Shown here: piece after piece, positions 57,549 through 64,000 of the stretch
Numbering within the stretch: position 1 is the first letter of the stretch
Layout of the letters: the number at the start of each line of letters is the position of its first letter
Assembly (NCBI GenBank): GCA_900467685.1
Contig: UBQX01000003.1
Coordinates: 248,001 to 312,000, forward strand
DNA: 64,000 bases
Source: Hyphomicrobiales bacterium
GTDB taxonomy: Bacteria; Pseudomonadota; Alphaproteobacteria; Rhizobiales; Rhizobiaceae
Direction: 5' to 3'
Notes under the pieces: model-generated
What the model saw: only the letters and a program-made list of their open reading frames with translations
Databases searched by the model: none
What the model was told of the DNA's origin: nothing
Position numbers and translations under genes: made by a program

Positions 57549-58976
57549 ATGGCTGAAACCGGCGAACTGGAACGCGAACGCCTGTCTCATGTCAGCGAGG
57601 CGCAGGATGCCGTCGACATCTATGACGAGGACGGTCTTGTCCGGCAGGATTATCTGGCGCTGATCGGCGAGGCGCTGGAGGCGGAAGACGTCGAGTTCCT
57701 TCGCCACAATGTCGCGCGACTGCACGAGTCCGAACTCGGTGACCTGCTGGAATCGCTCGAGGCCGAGCAGCGCCACGCGCTGGTGCGGCTTGCAGGCGAT
57801 GCCTTCGACTTCACGGCTCTGACCGAGGTCGATGAGGCGATCCGTCTGGAAATCGTCGAGCAGATGCCGAATGAGCAGGTGGCGGCCGCCATCGGCGAGA
57901 TGAATTCGGACGACGCCGTCTACATTCTGGAAGATCTCGACAAGGAAGACCGCGAGGAAATCCTCGCGCAGCTGCCGTTCACCGAGCGGGTGCGCCTGCG
58001 CCGGGCGCTCGACTATCCGGAAAGCTCTGCCGGCCGGCGCATGCAGACGGAATTCGTCGCCGTGCCACCCTTCTGGACCGTCGGCCAGACCATCGACTAT
58101 CTGCGCGACGAGCGCGACCTGCCGGAGAGCTTCTCACAGATCTTCGTCATCGATCCGACCTTCAAGCTGCTCGGCGCAGTCGATCTCGACCGGATTCTCC
58201 GCTCGACGCGGGATCTGAAGATCGACGACATCATGCGCGAGACCAACCATCCTGTTCCGGCCGAGATGGACCAGGAAGAGGCGGCCCAGCTCTTCGAACA
58301 GTATGACCTTCTCTCCGCGGCCGTGGTGGACGAGAACGGCCGCCTCGTCGGCGTGCTCACCATCGACGACGTTGTCGACGTGATCCAGGAAGAGGCGGAG
58401 GAAGACCTCATGCGCCTCGGCGGCGTCGGTGACGAAGAGCTGTCCGATACGGTCTTCAACACCTCGCGCTCGCGTGTGCCGTGGCTGCTCGTCAATCTGC
58501 TGACGGCGATCTTGGCGGCCTCCGTCATTGCGCTCTTCGATGGCGTGATCGAGAAGGTGGTGGCGCTTGCCGTGCTGATGCCGATCGTGGCCGGCATGGG
58601 CGGCAACGCCGCGTCGCAGACCATGACGGTGACGGTGCGGGCGCTCGCCACCAAGGATCTCGACATCTACAACGCCGCGCGCATCATCGGCCGCGAAGCG
58701 GGGGTCGGCATCCTCAACGGCGTGATTTTCGGCGTGCTGATCGGCGTGGTGGCCGGGCTGTGGTTCCACGATGTCAGCATCGGCGGCATTATCGCCACGG
58801 CGATGCTGATCAACATGCTCGCGGCCGCACTCGGCGGCATCCTCATTCCGCTGCTGCTCGACCGCGTTGGCGTCGATCCCGCCGTCGCCTCGGCCGTCTT
58901 CGTGACGACGGTAACGGACGTCACCGGCTTCTTCGCGTTCCTCGGCCTGGCGTCGTGGTGGTATGGCGTGCTCTGA
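57549..58976 (+). CDS. mgtE: Magnesium transporter MgtE
   Basis: This encodes 475 aa from the ATG at 57549, with an AGGAG site. The N domain (about 20-150) and two CBS domains (about 155-290) form the Mg2+-sensing cytosolic part, with Asp/Glu-rich surfaces. Five membrane helices follow from about 310. The conserved PIVAGMGGNAASQT pore motif and the FASTVTDVTGFF-like TVTDVTGFFAF are present. It imports Mg2+ and closes when cytosolic Mg2+ is high. It is monocistronic and divergent from the Spy-like gene. Confidence 0.96.
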   Translation: MAETGELERERLSHVSEAQDAVDIYDEDGLVRQDYLALIGEALEAEDVEFLRHNVARLHESELGDLLESLEAEQRHALVRLAGDAFDFTALTEVDEAIRLEIVEQMPNEQVAAAIGEMNSDDAVYILEDLDKEDREEILAQLPFTERVRLRRALDYPESSAGRRMQTEFVAVPPFWTVGQTIDYLRDERDLPESFSQIFVIDPTFKLLGAVDLDRILRSTRDLKIDDIMRETNHPVPAEMDQEEAAQLFEQYDLLSAAVVDENGRLVGVLTIDDVVDVIQEEAEEDLMRLGGVGDEELSDTVFNTSRSRVPWLLVNLLTAILAASVIALFDGVIEKVVALAVLMPIVAGMGGNAASQTMTVTVRALATKDLDIYNAARIIGREAGVGILNGVIFGVLIGVVAGLWFHDVSIGGIIATAMLINMLAAALGGILIPLLLDRVGVDPAVASAVFVTTVTDVTGFFAFLGLASWWYGVL

Positions 58977-59025
58977 ACCCGTGAATCATGTTATGGAGGA
59001 CTTACCAACTGGATCGAACCGCGCA

Positions 59026-59047
59026 TTGACTTTTACGTTAAGGTCAA
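59026..59047 (+). promoter_or_regulatory. Dyad in the merR-type gene promoter
   Basis: TTGAC-N12-GTCAA, with an inner imperfect ttttacgttaag, sits 36 bp before the MerR start. Symmetric promoter spacers are where MerR proteins bind, so autoregulation is plausible. The TTGAC arm may also be a -35 box. Confidence 0.4.
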
Positions 59048-59082
59048 TAGAATGATCGTCATCATTGATTGGAAAGACCGAC

Positions 59083-59469
59083 GTGGAAAAGCTCTATACC
59101 ATCACCGAATTGACGCGGGAGTTCGGGATTTCGACCCGGACGCTGCGCTTTTACGAAGACGAAGGGCTGGTTCACCCCGAGCGCCGGGGCCGCACCCGTC
59201 TGTTTCGACACTCCGACCGTCACATCATCCAGAACATCCTGCGCGGGCGCAGGATCGGCTTTACCATCGCGGAGATCCGCGAGATCATTCTCGCCTATCG
59301 CGAGCCGCCGGGAGAGCTGGGCCAGCTGAACCTGATGTTGAAGCGCGTGACCGAAAAGCGCATCGAACTCAATCAGAAGCGCAAGGACATCGATGACACG
59401 ATTGCCGAGCTGGAAATCATCGAGGAACTCGCGCTGACGCGTCTGGCGGAAATCGGCGTGGGAAGCTGA
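59083..59469 (+). CDS. MerR-family transcriptional regulator (LiuR-like)
   Basis: This encodes 128 aa from a GTG at 59083, with GGAAAG upstream; a TTG at 59065 is possible. The N-terminal winged HTH is YTITELTREFGISTRTLRFYEDEGL, and the C-terminal half is a dimerising coiled coil. There are no conserved cysteines, so metal sensing is unlikely. The nearest relatives I recall control branched-chain amino acid breakdown (LiuR), but the usual target genes are not adjacent. Confidence 0.9.
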   Translation: MEKLYTITELTREFGISTRTLRFYEDEGLVHPERRGRTRLFRHSDRHIIQNILRGRRIGFTIAEIREIILAYREPPGELGQLNLMLKRVTEKRIELNQKRKDIDDTIAELEIIEELALTRLAEIGVGS

Positions 59470-59497
59470 TTGGCCTCACCGCCAAATCGGATTGAAG

Positions 59498-59535
59498 AAA
59501 GGCCGCTGGATGGATCATCCGGCGGCCTTTTATTT
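59498..59535. terminator. Bidirectional terminator between the merR-type gene and the methyltransferase gene
   Basis: A 14-bp near-perfect stem (aaaggccgctggatg / catccggcggccttt, three-base loop) with a T tract on the plus side and A tract on the minus side. It serves two convergent genes. Confidence 0.82.
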
Positions 59536-59556
59536 TGATTATCGAAATAATTCTAC

Positions 59557-60030
59557 TCAGAGCCAGCGTCGCGTGCCGTGGCAATATCGTTCGAACTCGA
59601 AGCCGAAACGCGACAGAAGATGGAACTCTTCCGGGCGAATGGCGAGATAGGTTGTCATCGCTGCGGCCACCACGCCGCCGATCATCACCCAGGCGCTGCC
59701 TGCAACCAGGCCGATGCCGATCAGCAGCAGCGTATAGGCAAGATAGGTCGGGTTGCGGGTGAAGCGATAGGGGCCGCAGGTGACAAGGCGGCTCGCGCAT
59801 TTCATCGGCATGACTGCCGTGTCGCGATCGGCCAGCGTCTTCATGGCCCAGATGTCGAGGCTGACGGCCATGGTGATGAAGGCCCAGCCGGAGATCGGTG
59901 CGAGCATCGTCAGGTGAAAGCCGGGCGGCGAGGGCATGCGCGCCTCGATTGCAAAGCCGATCACGCAGGCGGCGATGTAAAACAGCGGAGGCCATGGAAA
60001 ATTCAAGGGGCGTGACCGAAACTCGTTCAT
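59557..60030 (-). CDS. Isoprenylcysteine methyltransferase/PEMT-family membrane protein
   Basis: This encodes 157 aa from the ATG at 60030. Four hydrophobic helices frame the conserved C-terminal methyltransferase stretch YRFTRNPTYLAYTLLLIG and the closing EEFHLLSRFGFEFERYCHGTRRW. The family uses SAM to methylate lipids or protein C-termini in the membrane. Bacterial substrates are mostly unknown. It lies 11 bp downstream of the DUF1624 gene, so cotranscription is likely. Confidence 0.87.
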   Translation of the reverse strand: MNEFRSRPLNFPWPPLFYIAACVIGFAIEARMPSPPGFHLTMLAPISGWAFITMAVSLDIWAMKTLADRDTAVMPMKCASRLVTCGPYRFTRNPTYLAYTLLLIGIGLVAGSAWVMIGGVVAAAMTTYLAIRPEEFHLLSRFGFEFERYCHGTRRWL

Positions 60031-60041
60031 GATCCTGTTGC

Positions 60042-61019
60042 CTATTCCTGTCCCTGCGCAGTCCTTGTGCACTGGCGGCTCATGCCAAGTACACGCGCAT
60101 CATTGTTGACGTCGAGTTCGCCTCGTTCCAGTACGTCGAACAGGTTCTGGCTTTTCAGCTCAGTCAGAGTGCAGCCGCAGAACGAACTACAAAAGGACTC
60201 GGACTGTTGTGCTGCACAGGCCGCCTTACAACTCTGCATATAGGACAAAGCTGGATCGGGGCTGGCTGCCGGGAACACTTGTGCGATGCACCAGACTATA
60301 GCGATCAAGATCGGTTGGTGCAGCAGGTAGAAGGCAAGACTGTGGCGGCCAACTGTGGATAACCACGAAAAGAGGTGGAATTTTTGGGCCCTGTCCCCGG
60401 CCAGGACTCCGATGAGTCGATACTTTATCAATAGTTGTGCGGCGCTGATGCCTATCAGGAATGGACCCAGCCACGGGAGAATCGGTACGTAGTCGTTCGA
60501 CCGGCGCACGCTTTCCGACAAGCCCACCCAATAGAGCGCCGGCACGTTGAACATTTCGCTATGCAGCCAGATGGGTGCGGCGATGGCGGCGGCGGCGACC
60601 GCCAGGTTCACCAGCGGCGGTGCGCGCAGGAAAAGAAGGCCGATAAGGCTTGCCGCGGCGATATTGTGCAGGATGCCGAAATAGATGAATTCGTCGCGCA
60701 TGGCGAAGAACGTGGCGACCGTGACCACGAGCGCTGCCACCGCGATCTTGGCAAGGCGCTTCCAGAAGGAAGGCCAGCGAATGCCGCGGCCATGCGCAAG
60801 ATAGAGGCTGAAGCCGGCGAGGAACAGGAAGCTCGAAGCAATCGACCGCGCATAGATCTTCAGCGGCAGGCTGCTGGCTGTGCCGCGCGCCAGATAGTGG
60901 AAGAATTCCAGATCCCAGGTCAGATGGTAGGTGGCCATGGTGATGAGAGCCACGCCGCGCAGCGCATCCATCCAGTGAAGCCGACCGATGGATTGCTCGA
61001 CCGTGTTTTCCTGGTTCAT
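60042..61019 (-). CDS. DUF1624 (heparan-alpha-glucosaminide acetyltransferase-like) membrane protein
   Basis: This encodes 325 aa from the ATG at 61019, though starts at 61058 (ATG) or 61067 (TTG) are also possible. It begins RLHWMDALRGVALITMATYHLTWDLEFF, the family signature, followed by eight or nine membrane helices. The C-terminal ~90 residues after the last helix form a cytosolic or periplasmic tail rich in cysteines (CKAACAAQ, FCSSFCGC, then a last Cys). Membrane acyltransferase activity is inferred from the family; the acceptor is unknown. Confidence 0.88.
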   Translation of the reverse strand: MNQENTVEQSIGRLHWMDALRGVALITMATYHLTWDLEFFHYLARGTASSLPLKIYARSIASSFLFLAGFSLYLAHGRGIRWPSFWKRLAKIAVAALVVTVATFFAMRDEFIYFGILHNIAAASLIGLLFLRAPPLVNLAVAAAAIAAPIWLHSEMFNVPALYWVGLSESVRRSNDYVPILPWLGPFLIGISAAQLLIKYRLIGVLAGDRAQKFHLFSWLSTVGRHSLAFYLLHQPILIAIVWCIAQVFPAASPDPALSYMQSCKAACAAQQSESFCSSFCGCTLTELKSQNLFDVLERGELDVNNDARVLGMSRQCTRTAQGQE

Positions 61020-61112
61020 CAACTTGCTTTCATCTGTTCGGGCATCTGTTTCGGGCATCTGCCTCAAGGTCGATGTCGCATGGCCCGCAGACCCGCCTTT
61101 TTTGCGGCAGGT

Positions 61113-61789
61113 TCACAACAAAGCGGCGCGTGCCTCGGAGAAAAACTGCCGGCGCACGAGCACGCCGATGACGAAGACCGTCAGCGCTATGAGGAGCAAC
61201 GGGCTAGGAACCAGCCGATATAGCCGATCGACAGGAAGATGCCGCGCAGACCGGCATTGAAATGCTTGCCCGCCAGGATATTCAGTTCGATCACGCGCTC
61301 GACCGTGCGCTCCGTGGCATTCGCTTCATCATGGGTGTGTTTCGGCATCGGCAATGAGCCGAAGAGGATCGTGCAATAGTTGAAAAGCCGATAGGCCCAG
61401 CCGAATTTGAAGAAGGAATAGGCGAAGATGGCGGCGAGACCGACCACCTTGAACTCGAAGCCTTCTTGTCCGGTCCTGAAGAATTCTGGCAAGGTGGCGT
61501 AGATCGAGCCGACGCTGTCCGAGGCGCCGAGAAGCGGGAAGCAGCTGCCGAGGGCAAACATGGAGGCCGAGGCGAAGAAGGCCGTGCCGTTCTGCAAGCC
61601 GGCCATGATCTGGGTGTCGATCATCTTCAGGTCGCGCGTCAACGAATTCCGCAGCCATGCGCGCCGGTAATTGTTGACCAGATGGGTCAACGCCGGGCGC
61701 GCAATCTTCGGCCGCCCGCTGGTGAGCCAGGAAAAGCCCCACCAGAGAATGAGGAAGATGCTAAGCGCGAAATAGTCGAGTGAGGTCAT
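61113..61789 (-). pseudogene. DUF599-family membrane protein gene with frameshift
   Basis: The ORF from the ATG at 61789 reads a typical DUF599 protein with 3-4 membrane helices (start MTSLDYFALSIFLILWWGFSW, later NYRRAWLRNSL and GLRGIFLSIGYIGWFLA) but stops early at 61187 after GWFLARCSS. In another frame the sequence continues as PLLLIALTVFVIGVLVRRQFFS and stops at 61113, which is the expected family C-terminus. Adding one G near 61203 restores GWFLGPLLL. So a single-base deletion truncates the last helix. It could be a real pseudogene or a sequencing error. Confidence 0.78.
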
Positions 61790-61987
61790 GCCGTTTTCTG
61801 CCACGATTTCGGCTCCGGCGGAAGCGCGGGGGCTGTGGACAACGGAGGTTCTCTCCACGCCTCCCACATCGGTCTGCGGCGGGAGTGCGTGTCGCGAAAT
61901 CGTCATCGCATGCCGATGGGTGGCTTACGAACGCCTCTTTGGCGGATAAGATAAGAGGATTGAATCTCAAGCAGCCGGGCGTATTCC

Positions 61988-63388
61988 ATGTTTCTTTCCG
62001 TCTTCGACGTCTTCAAGATCGGCATCGGTCCGTCCAGCTCGCATACGATGGGGCCGATGTCGGCTGCAGCCCGGTTCCTGGAGCTTATCCTTTCCGACGA
62101 CTGGCCGCGCCCGCAGGGCGCCCATGTCTCCTCGCTCAAGGTCAGCCTGCATGGATCGCTTGCCCATACCGGCATCGGACATGGAACGGGCAGGGCGGTC
62201 ATCCTGGGTCTCGCCGGCGAACTGCCGAACAAGGTCGATCCGGACCATATGGATGCGATCATCGAGACGGTCGAAAAGAACCGCAGCGTGACGCCGCCCG
62301 GCCATCCGACCTATCATTTCAATCCGGCCGAAGATCTGGTCTTCGACAAGAAGCAGCCGCTCTCCGGTCACGCCAATGGCATGCGGATTTCCGCGTTCGA
62401 TCATGACGGGCGACTGCTGCTCACGCAGGTCTACTACTCGATTGGCGGCGGCTTCGTCGTCACGGACACCGAGCTCGAGACAATGCGTCGGGAGAAGGAC
62501 AAGAAGCCTGCCGCCAACGTGCCGTTTCCTTTTGCCTCCGCCAAGCAAATGCTTGAAATGGCGGCACGATCCGGCCTGACGATCGCGCAGATGAAGCGGG
62601 CGAACGAAGAGGCCGTCATGAGCCGTTCGGCGCTCGATGAAGGCCTTGATGCCATCTGGCAGGCCATGGATTCCTGTATCGAGCGTGGCTTGCGCGGCGA
62701 GGGCATCATGCCCGGCGGGCTCAAGGTGCGCCGCCGTGCGCGCGGCATCCACGACAAACTGCACGAGGAATGGCGTTCCAACCGCCCCAATCCGCTTTTC
62801 GCCAATGACTGGCTCAGCGTCTACGCGATGGCGGTCAACGAGGAGAATGCGGCGGGCGGCCGCGTCGTCACCGCGCCCACCAACGGGGCTGCGGGCGTGA
62901 TCCCGGCTACGGTGCGCTATTACAAGCAGTTCCACGCCGATGCCGATCGCGACGGCATTCACGACTTCCTCCTCACGGCTGCGGCCGTCGGCGGCATCAT
63001 CAAGCACAATGCCTCGATTTCCGGCGCGGAAGTCGGCTGTCAGGGCGAGGTCGGTTCGGCCGCCGCAATGGCCGCCGCCGGCATGGCCGCCGTCATGGGC
63101 GGTTCGCCCGAGCAGATAGAGAACGCAGCCGAAATCGCGCTGGAGCATCATCTCGGCATGACGTGCGACCCGGTCGGTGGCCTCGTGCAGGTGCCCTGCA
63201 TCGAGCGCAATGCGCTGGGTGCCGTCAAGGCGGTCACGGCGGCATCGCTTGCCGTCAAGGGCGACGGGCAGCATTTCGTGCCGCTCGATGCCTGTATCGA
63301 GACGATGCGCCAGACAGGCAACGACATGAGCGAGAAGTACAAGGAAACGTCGACTGGCGGCCTTGCCGTCAACGTCGTCGAGTGCTGA
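61988..63388 (+). CDS. sdaA: L-serine ammonia-lyase (iron-sulfur type)
   Basis: This encodes 466 aa, a single-chain type 2 enzyme that deaminates L-serine to pyruvate and ammonia with a 4Fe-4S cluster. The N-terminal [21 protein letters not shown] and the catalytic-domain [25 protein letters not shown] and [18 protein letters not shown] blocks are intact, including the three cluster cysteines. The C-terminal residues end with VVEC, the Cys-tail known in this family to occupy the active site. The length is standard. Confidence 0.97.
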   Translation: MFLSVFDVFKIGIGPSSSHTMGPMSAAARFLELILSDDWPRPQGAHVSSLKVSLHGSLAHTGIGHGTGRAVILGLAGELPNKVDPDHMDAIIETVEKNRSVTPPGHPTYHFNPAEDLVFDKKQPLSGHANGMRISAFDHDGRLLLTQVYYSIGGGFVVTDTELETMRREKDKKPAANVPFPFASAKQMLEMAARSGLTIAQMKRANEEAVMSRSALDEGLDAIWQAMDSCIERGLRGEGIMPGGLKVRRRARGIHDKLHEEWRSNRPNPLFANDWLSVYAMAVNEENAAGGRVVTAPTNGAAGVIPATVRYYKQFHADADRDGIHDFLLTAAAVGGIIKHNASISGAEVGCQGEVGSAAAMAAAGMAAVMGGSPEQIENAAEIALEHHLGMTCDPVGGLVQVPCIERNALGAVKAVTAASLAVKGDGQHFVPLDACIETMRQTGNDMSEKYKETSTGGLAVNVVEC

Positions 63389-63445
63389 TTTCGCCTCCTA
63401 TTTCCGGTCTTGACGTAATGGCCCGAAAGGCGTTCAAAGGCGCCC

Positions 63446-63883
63446 ATGACACTTCACATCATAAAGCTTTGCGTCGGCGCGGATTCGATTGACGATCTGC
63501 GCGAATGGGTGACCGAGCGGTCGCTTCTGGCGATTGCCGCCGGGATGGAACCCCATTCCAGCCATGTGACCCGCATGTTTCCCAAGCGTCGCGACGAGAT
63601 CATTGATGGCGGCTCGCTTTATTGGGTGATCAAGGGACAGGTGAAGGCGCGTCAGCCGATCCTCGATATTCGCGAGGTCGTCGGTGGCGACGGGATCACC
63701 CGCGCCGAGCTCGTCCTCGGTCCGGAAGTCGTCGAGACCGTCATGCAGCCCAAGCGTCCGTTCCAGGGCTGGCGGTATCTGGAGGCCAAGGACGCGCCCA
63801 AGGATCTCGGAAGCGCGGGCACGGGGCTGGACGAGATGCCCGAACACATGAAGCGTGAGCTTTCTGCACTCGGCCTGCTCTGA
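63446..63883 (+). CDS. DUF1489-family protein
   Basis: This encodes 145 aa. It begins TLHIIKLCVGADSIDDLREWV and contains the family blocks HVTRMFPKRRDEIIDGGSLYWVIKG, RQPILDI and PKRPFQGWRYL. DUF1489 proteins are conserved in alphaproteobacteria but have no assigned function; they are cytosolic and small. The gene follows sdaA by 57 bp on the same strand. Confidence 0.92.
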   Translation: MTLHIIKLCVGADSIDDLREWVTERSLLAIAAGMEPHSSHVTRMFPKRRDEIIDGGSLYWVIKGQVKARQPILDIREVVGGDGITRAELVLGPEVVETVMQPKRPFQGWRYLEAKDAPKDLGSAGTGLDEMPEHMKRELSALGLL

Positions 63884-63983
63884 GGCCGCAGATTCAAGCC
63901 TTCGCGGTCTTGCAGCGCCTGGGGCGTGCACACACATAGGCTTGGTCTTCCTCTGATTTCCTCCCGCAATCCCGGAGTTATCC

Positions 63984-64000
63984 ATGGCTTCCACGACGCT
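63984..64000 (+). CDS. Possible start of a further gene, cut by window end
   Basis: An ATG at 63984 with a well-placed GGAG site reads MASTT and then runs off the window. Only five codons are visible, so this is tentative. Confidence 0.3.

Overview
The window is chromosomal DNA of an alphaproteobacterium, most likely Rhizobiaceae (Rhizobium/Agrobacterium group). The support is a full-length ExoR-type exopolysaccharide regulator, a recA promoter with an alphaproteobacterial GAAC-N7-GTAC SOS-type site, a RIME-like palindromic intergenic element, a DksA with a degenerate zinc finger, and several proteins typical of Rhizobiales (DUF1489, DUF599, DUF971, BTLCP). Coding density is high and most of the DNA is GC-rich housekeeping sequence. 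I see no rRNA operon, CRISPR array, transposase or prophage. One tRNA gene, tRNA-Leu(GAG), is present.

Layout. 0-4 kb: two tandem secreted paralogues and uvrB (minus strand). 4.1-7.0 kb: an AT-richer accessory cassette on the plus strand, made of an MqsR-like toxin candidate, an MqsA/YgiT-type zinc-finger/HTH antitoxin and a KGGVGR-type ParA/MinD-like ATPase with a helical C-terminal half. 7-12 kb: a K+ channel, an RDD membrane protein and a DUF1800/DUF1501 pair, followed by a RIME-like repeat. 12.3-16.6 kb: molybdenum cofactor genes (a mobA-mobB fusion and moaA) with a transporter and a DUF1176 protein. 16.6-20 kb: a LuxR-type regulator and small envelope proteins. 20-25.7 kb: the YcjF/YcjX pair, a divergent pair of citrate-synthase paralogues (one with an N-terminal HTH) and a SixA-like phosphatase. 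26-30.5 kb: dksA, a ferredoxin, an sRNA candidate and folP-folB-folK. 30.6-36.7 kb: a SPOR-domain D,D-carboxypeptidase, membrane and envelope proteins, a PilZ protein, a rhomboid protease and a CBS protein. 36.7-47.2 kb: valS (behind a candidate valine-codon attenuator), exoR, psuK-psuG, recA and alaS. 47.3-52.8 kb: glutathione-dependent formaldehyde dehydrogenase with a coupled GNAT gene, a GMC oxidoreductase, an SRPBCC/site-2-protease fusion and lipB. 53-54.7 kb: tRNA-Leu followed by a lone, lower-GC HEPN-domain gene. 54.7-64 kb: a two-component system with a Spy/CpxP-like protein, mgtE, a MerR regulator, a methyltransferase-like membrane protein, a DUF1624 protein, a frameshifted DUF599 gene, sdaA and a DUF1489 gene.

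The accessory content is limited to two places: the toxin/antitoxin/ATPase cassette beside uvrB and the HEPN gene beside tRNA-Leu. Both look like defence or conflict genes carried in otherwise ordinary chromosome. The first is the best candidate for an undescribed system. The most interesting regulatory observations are the valS leader, a roughly 100-nt minus-strand sRNA candidate at 27.0-27.1 kb, and the HTH-citrate synthase fusion facing its paralogue. All identifications come from reading the sequence and from recalled family features. No database search was run.
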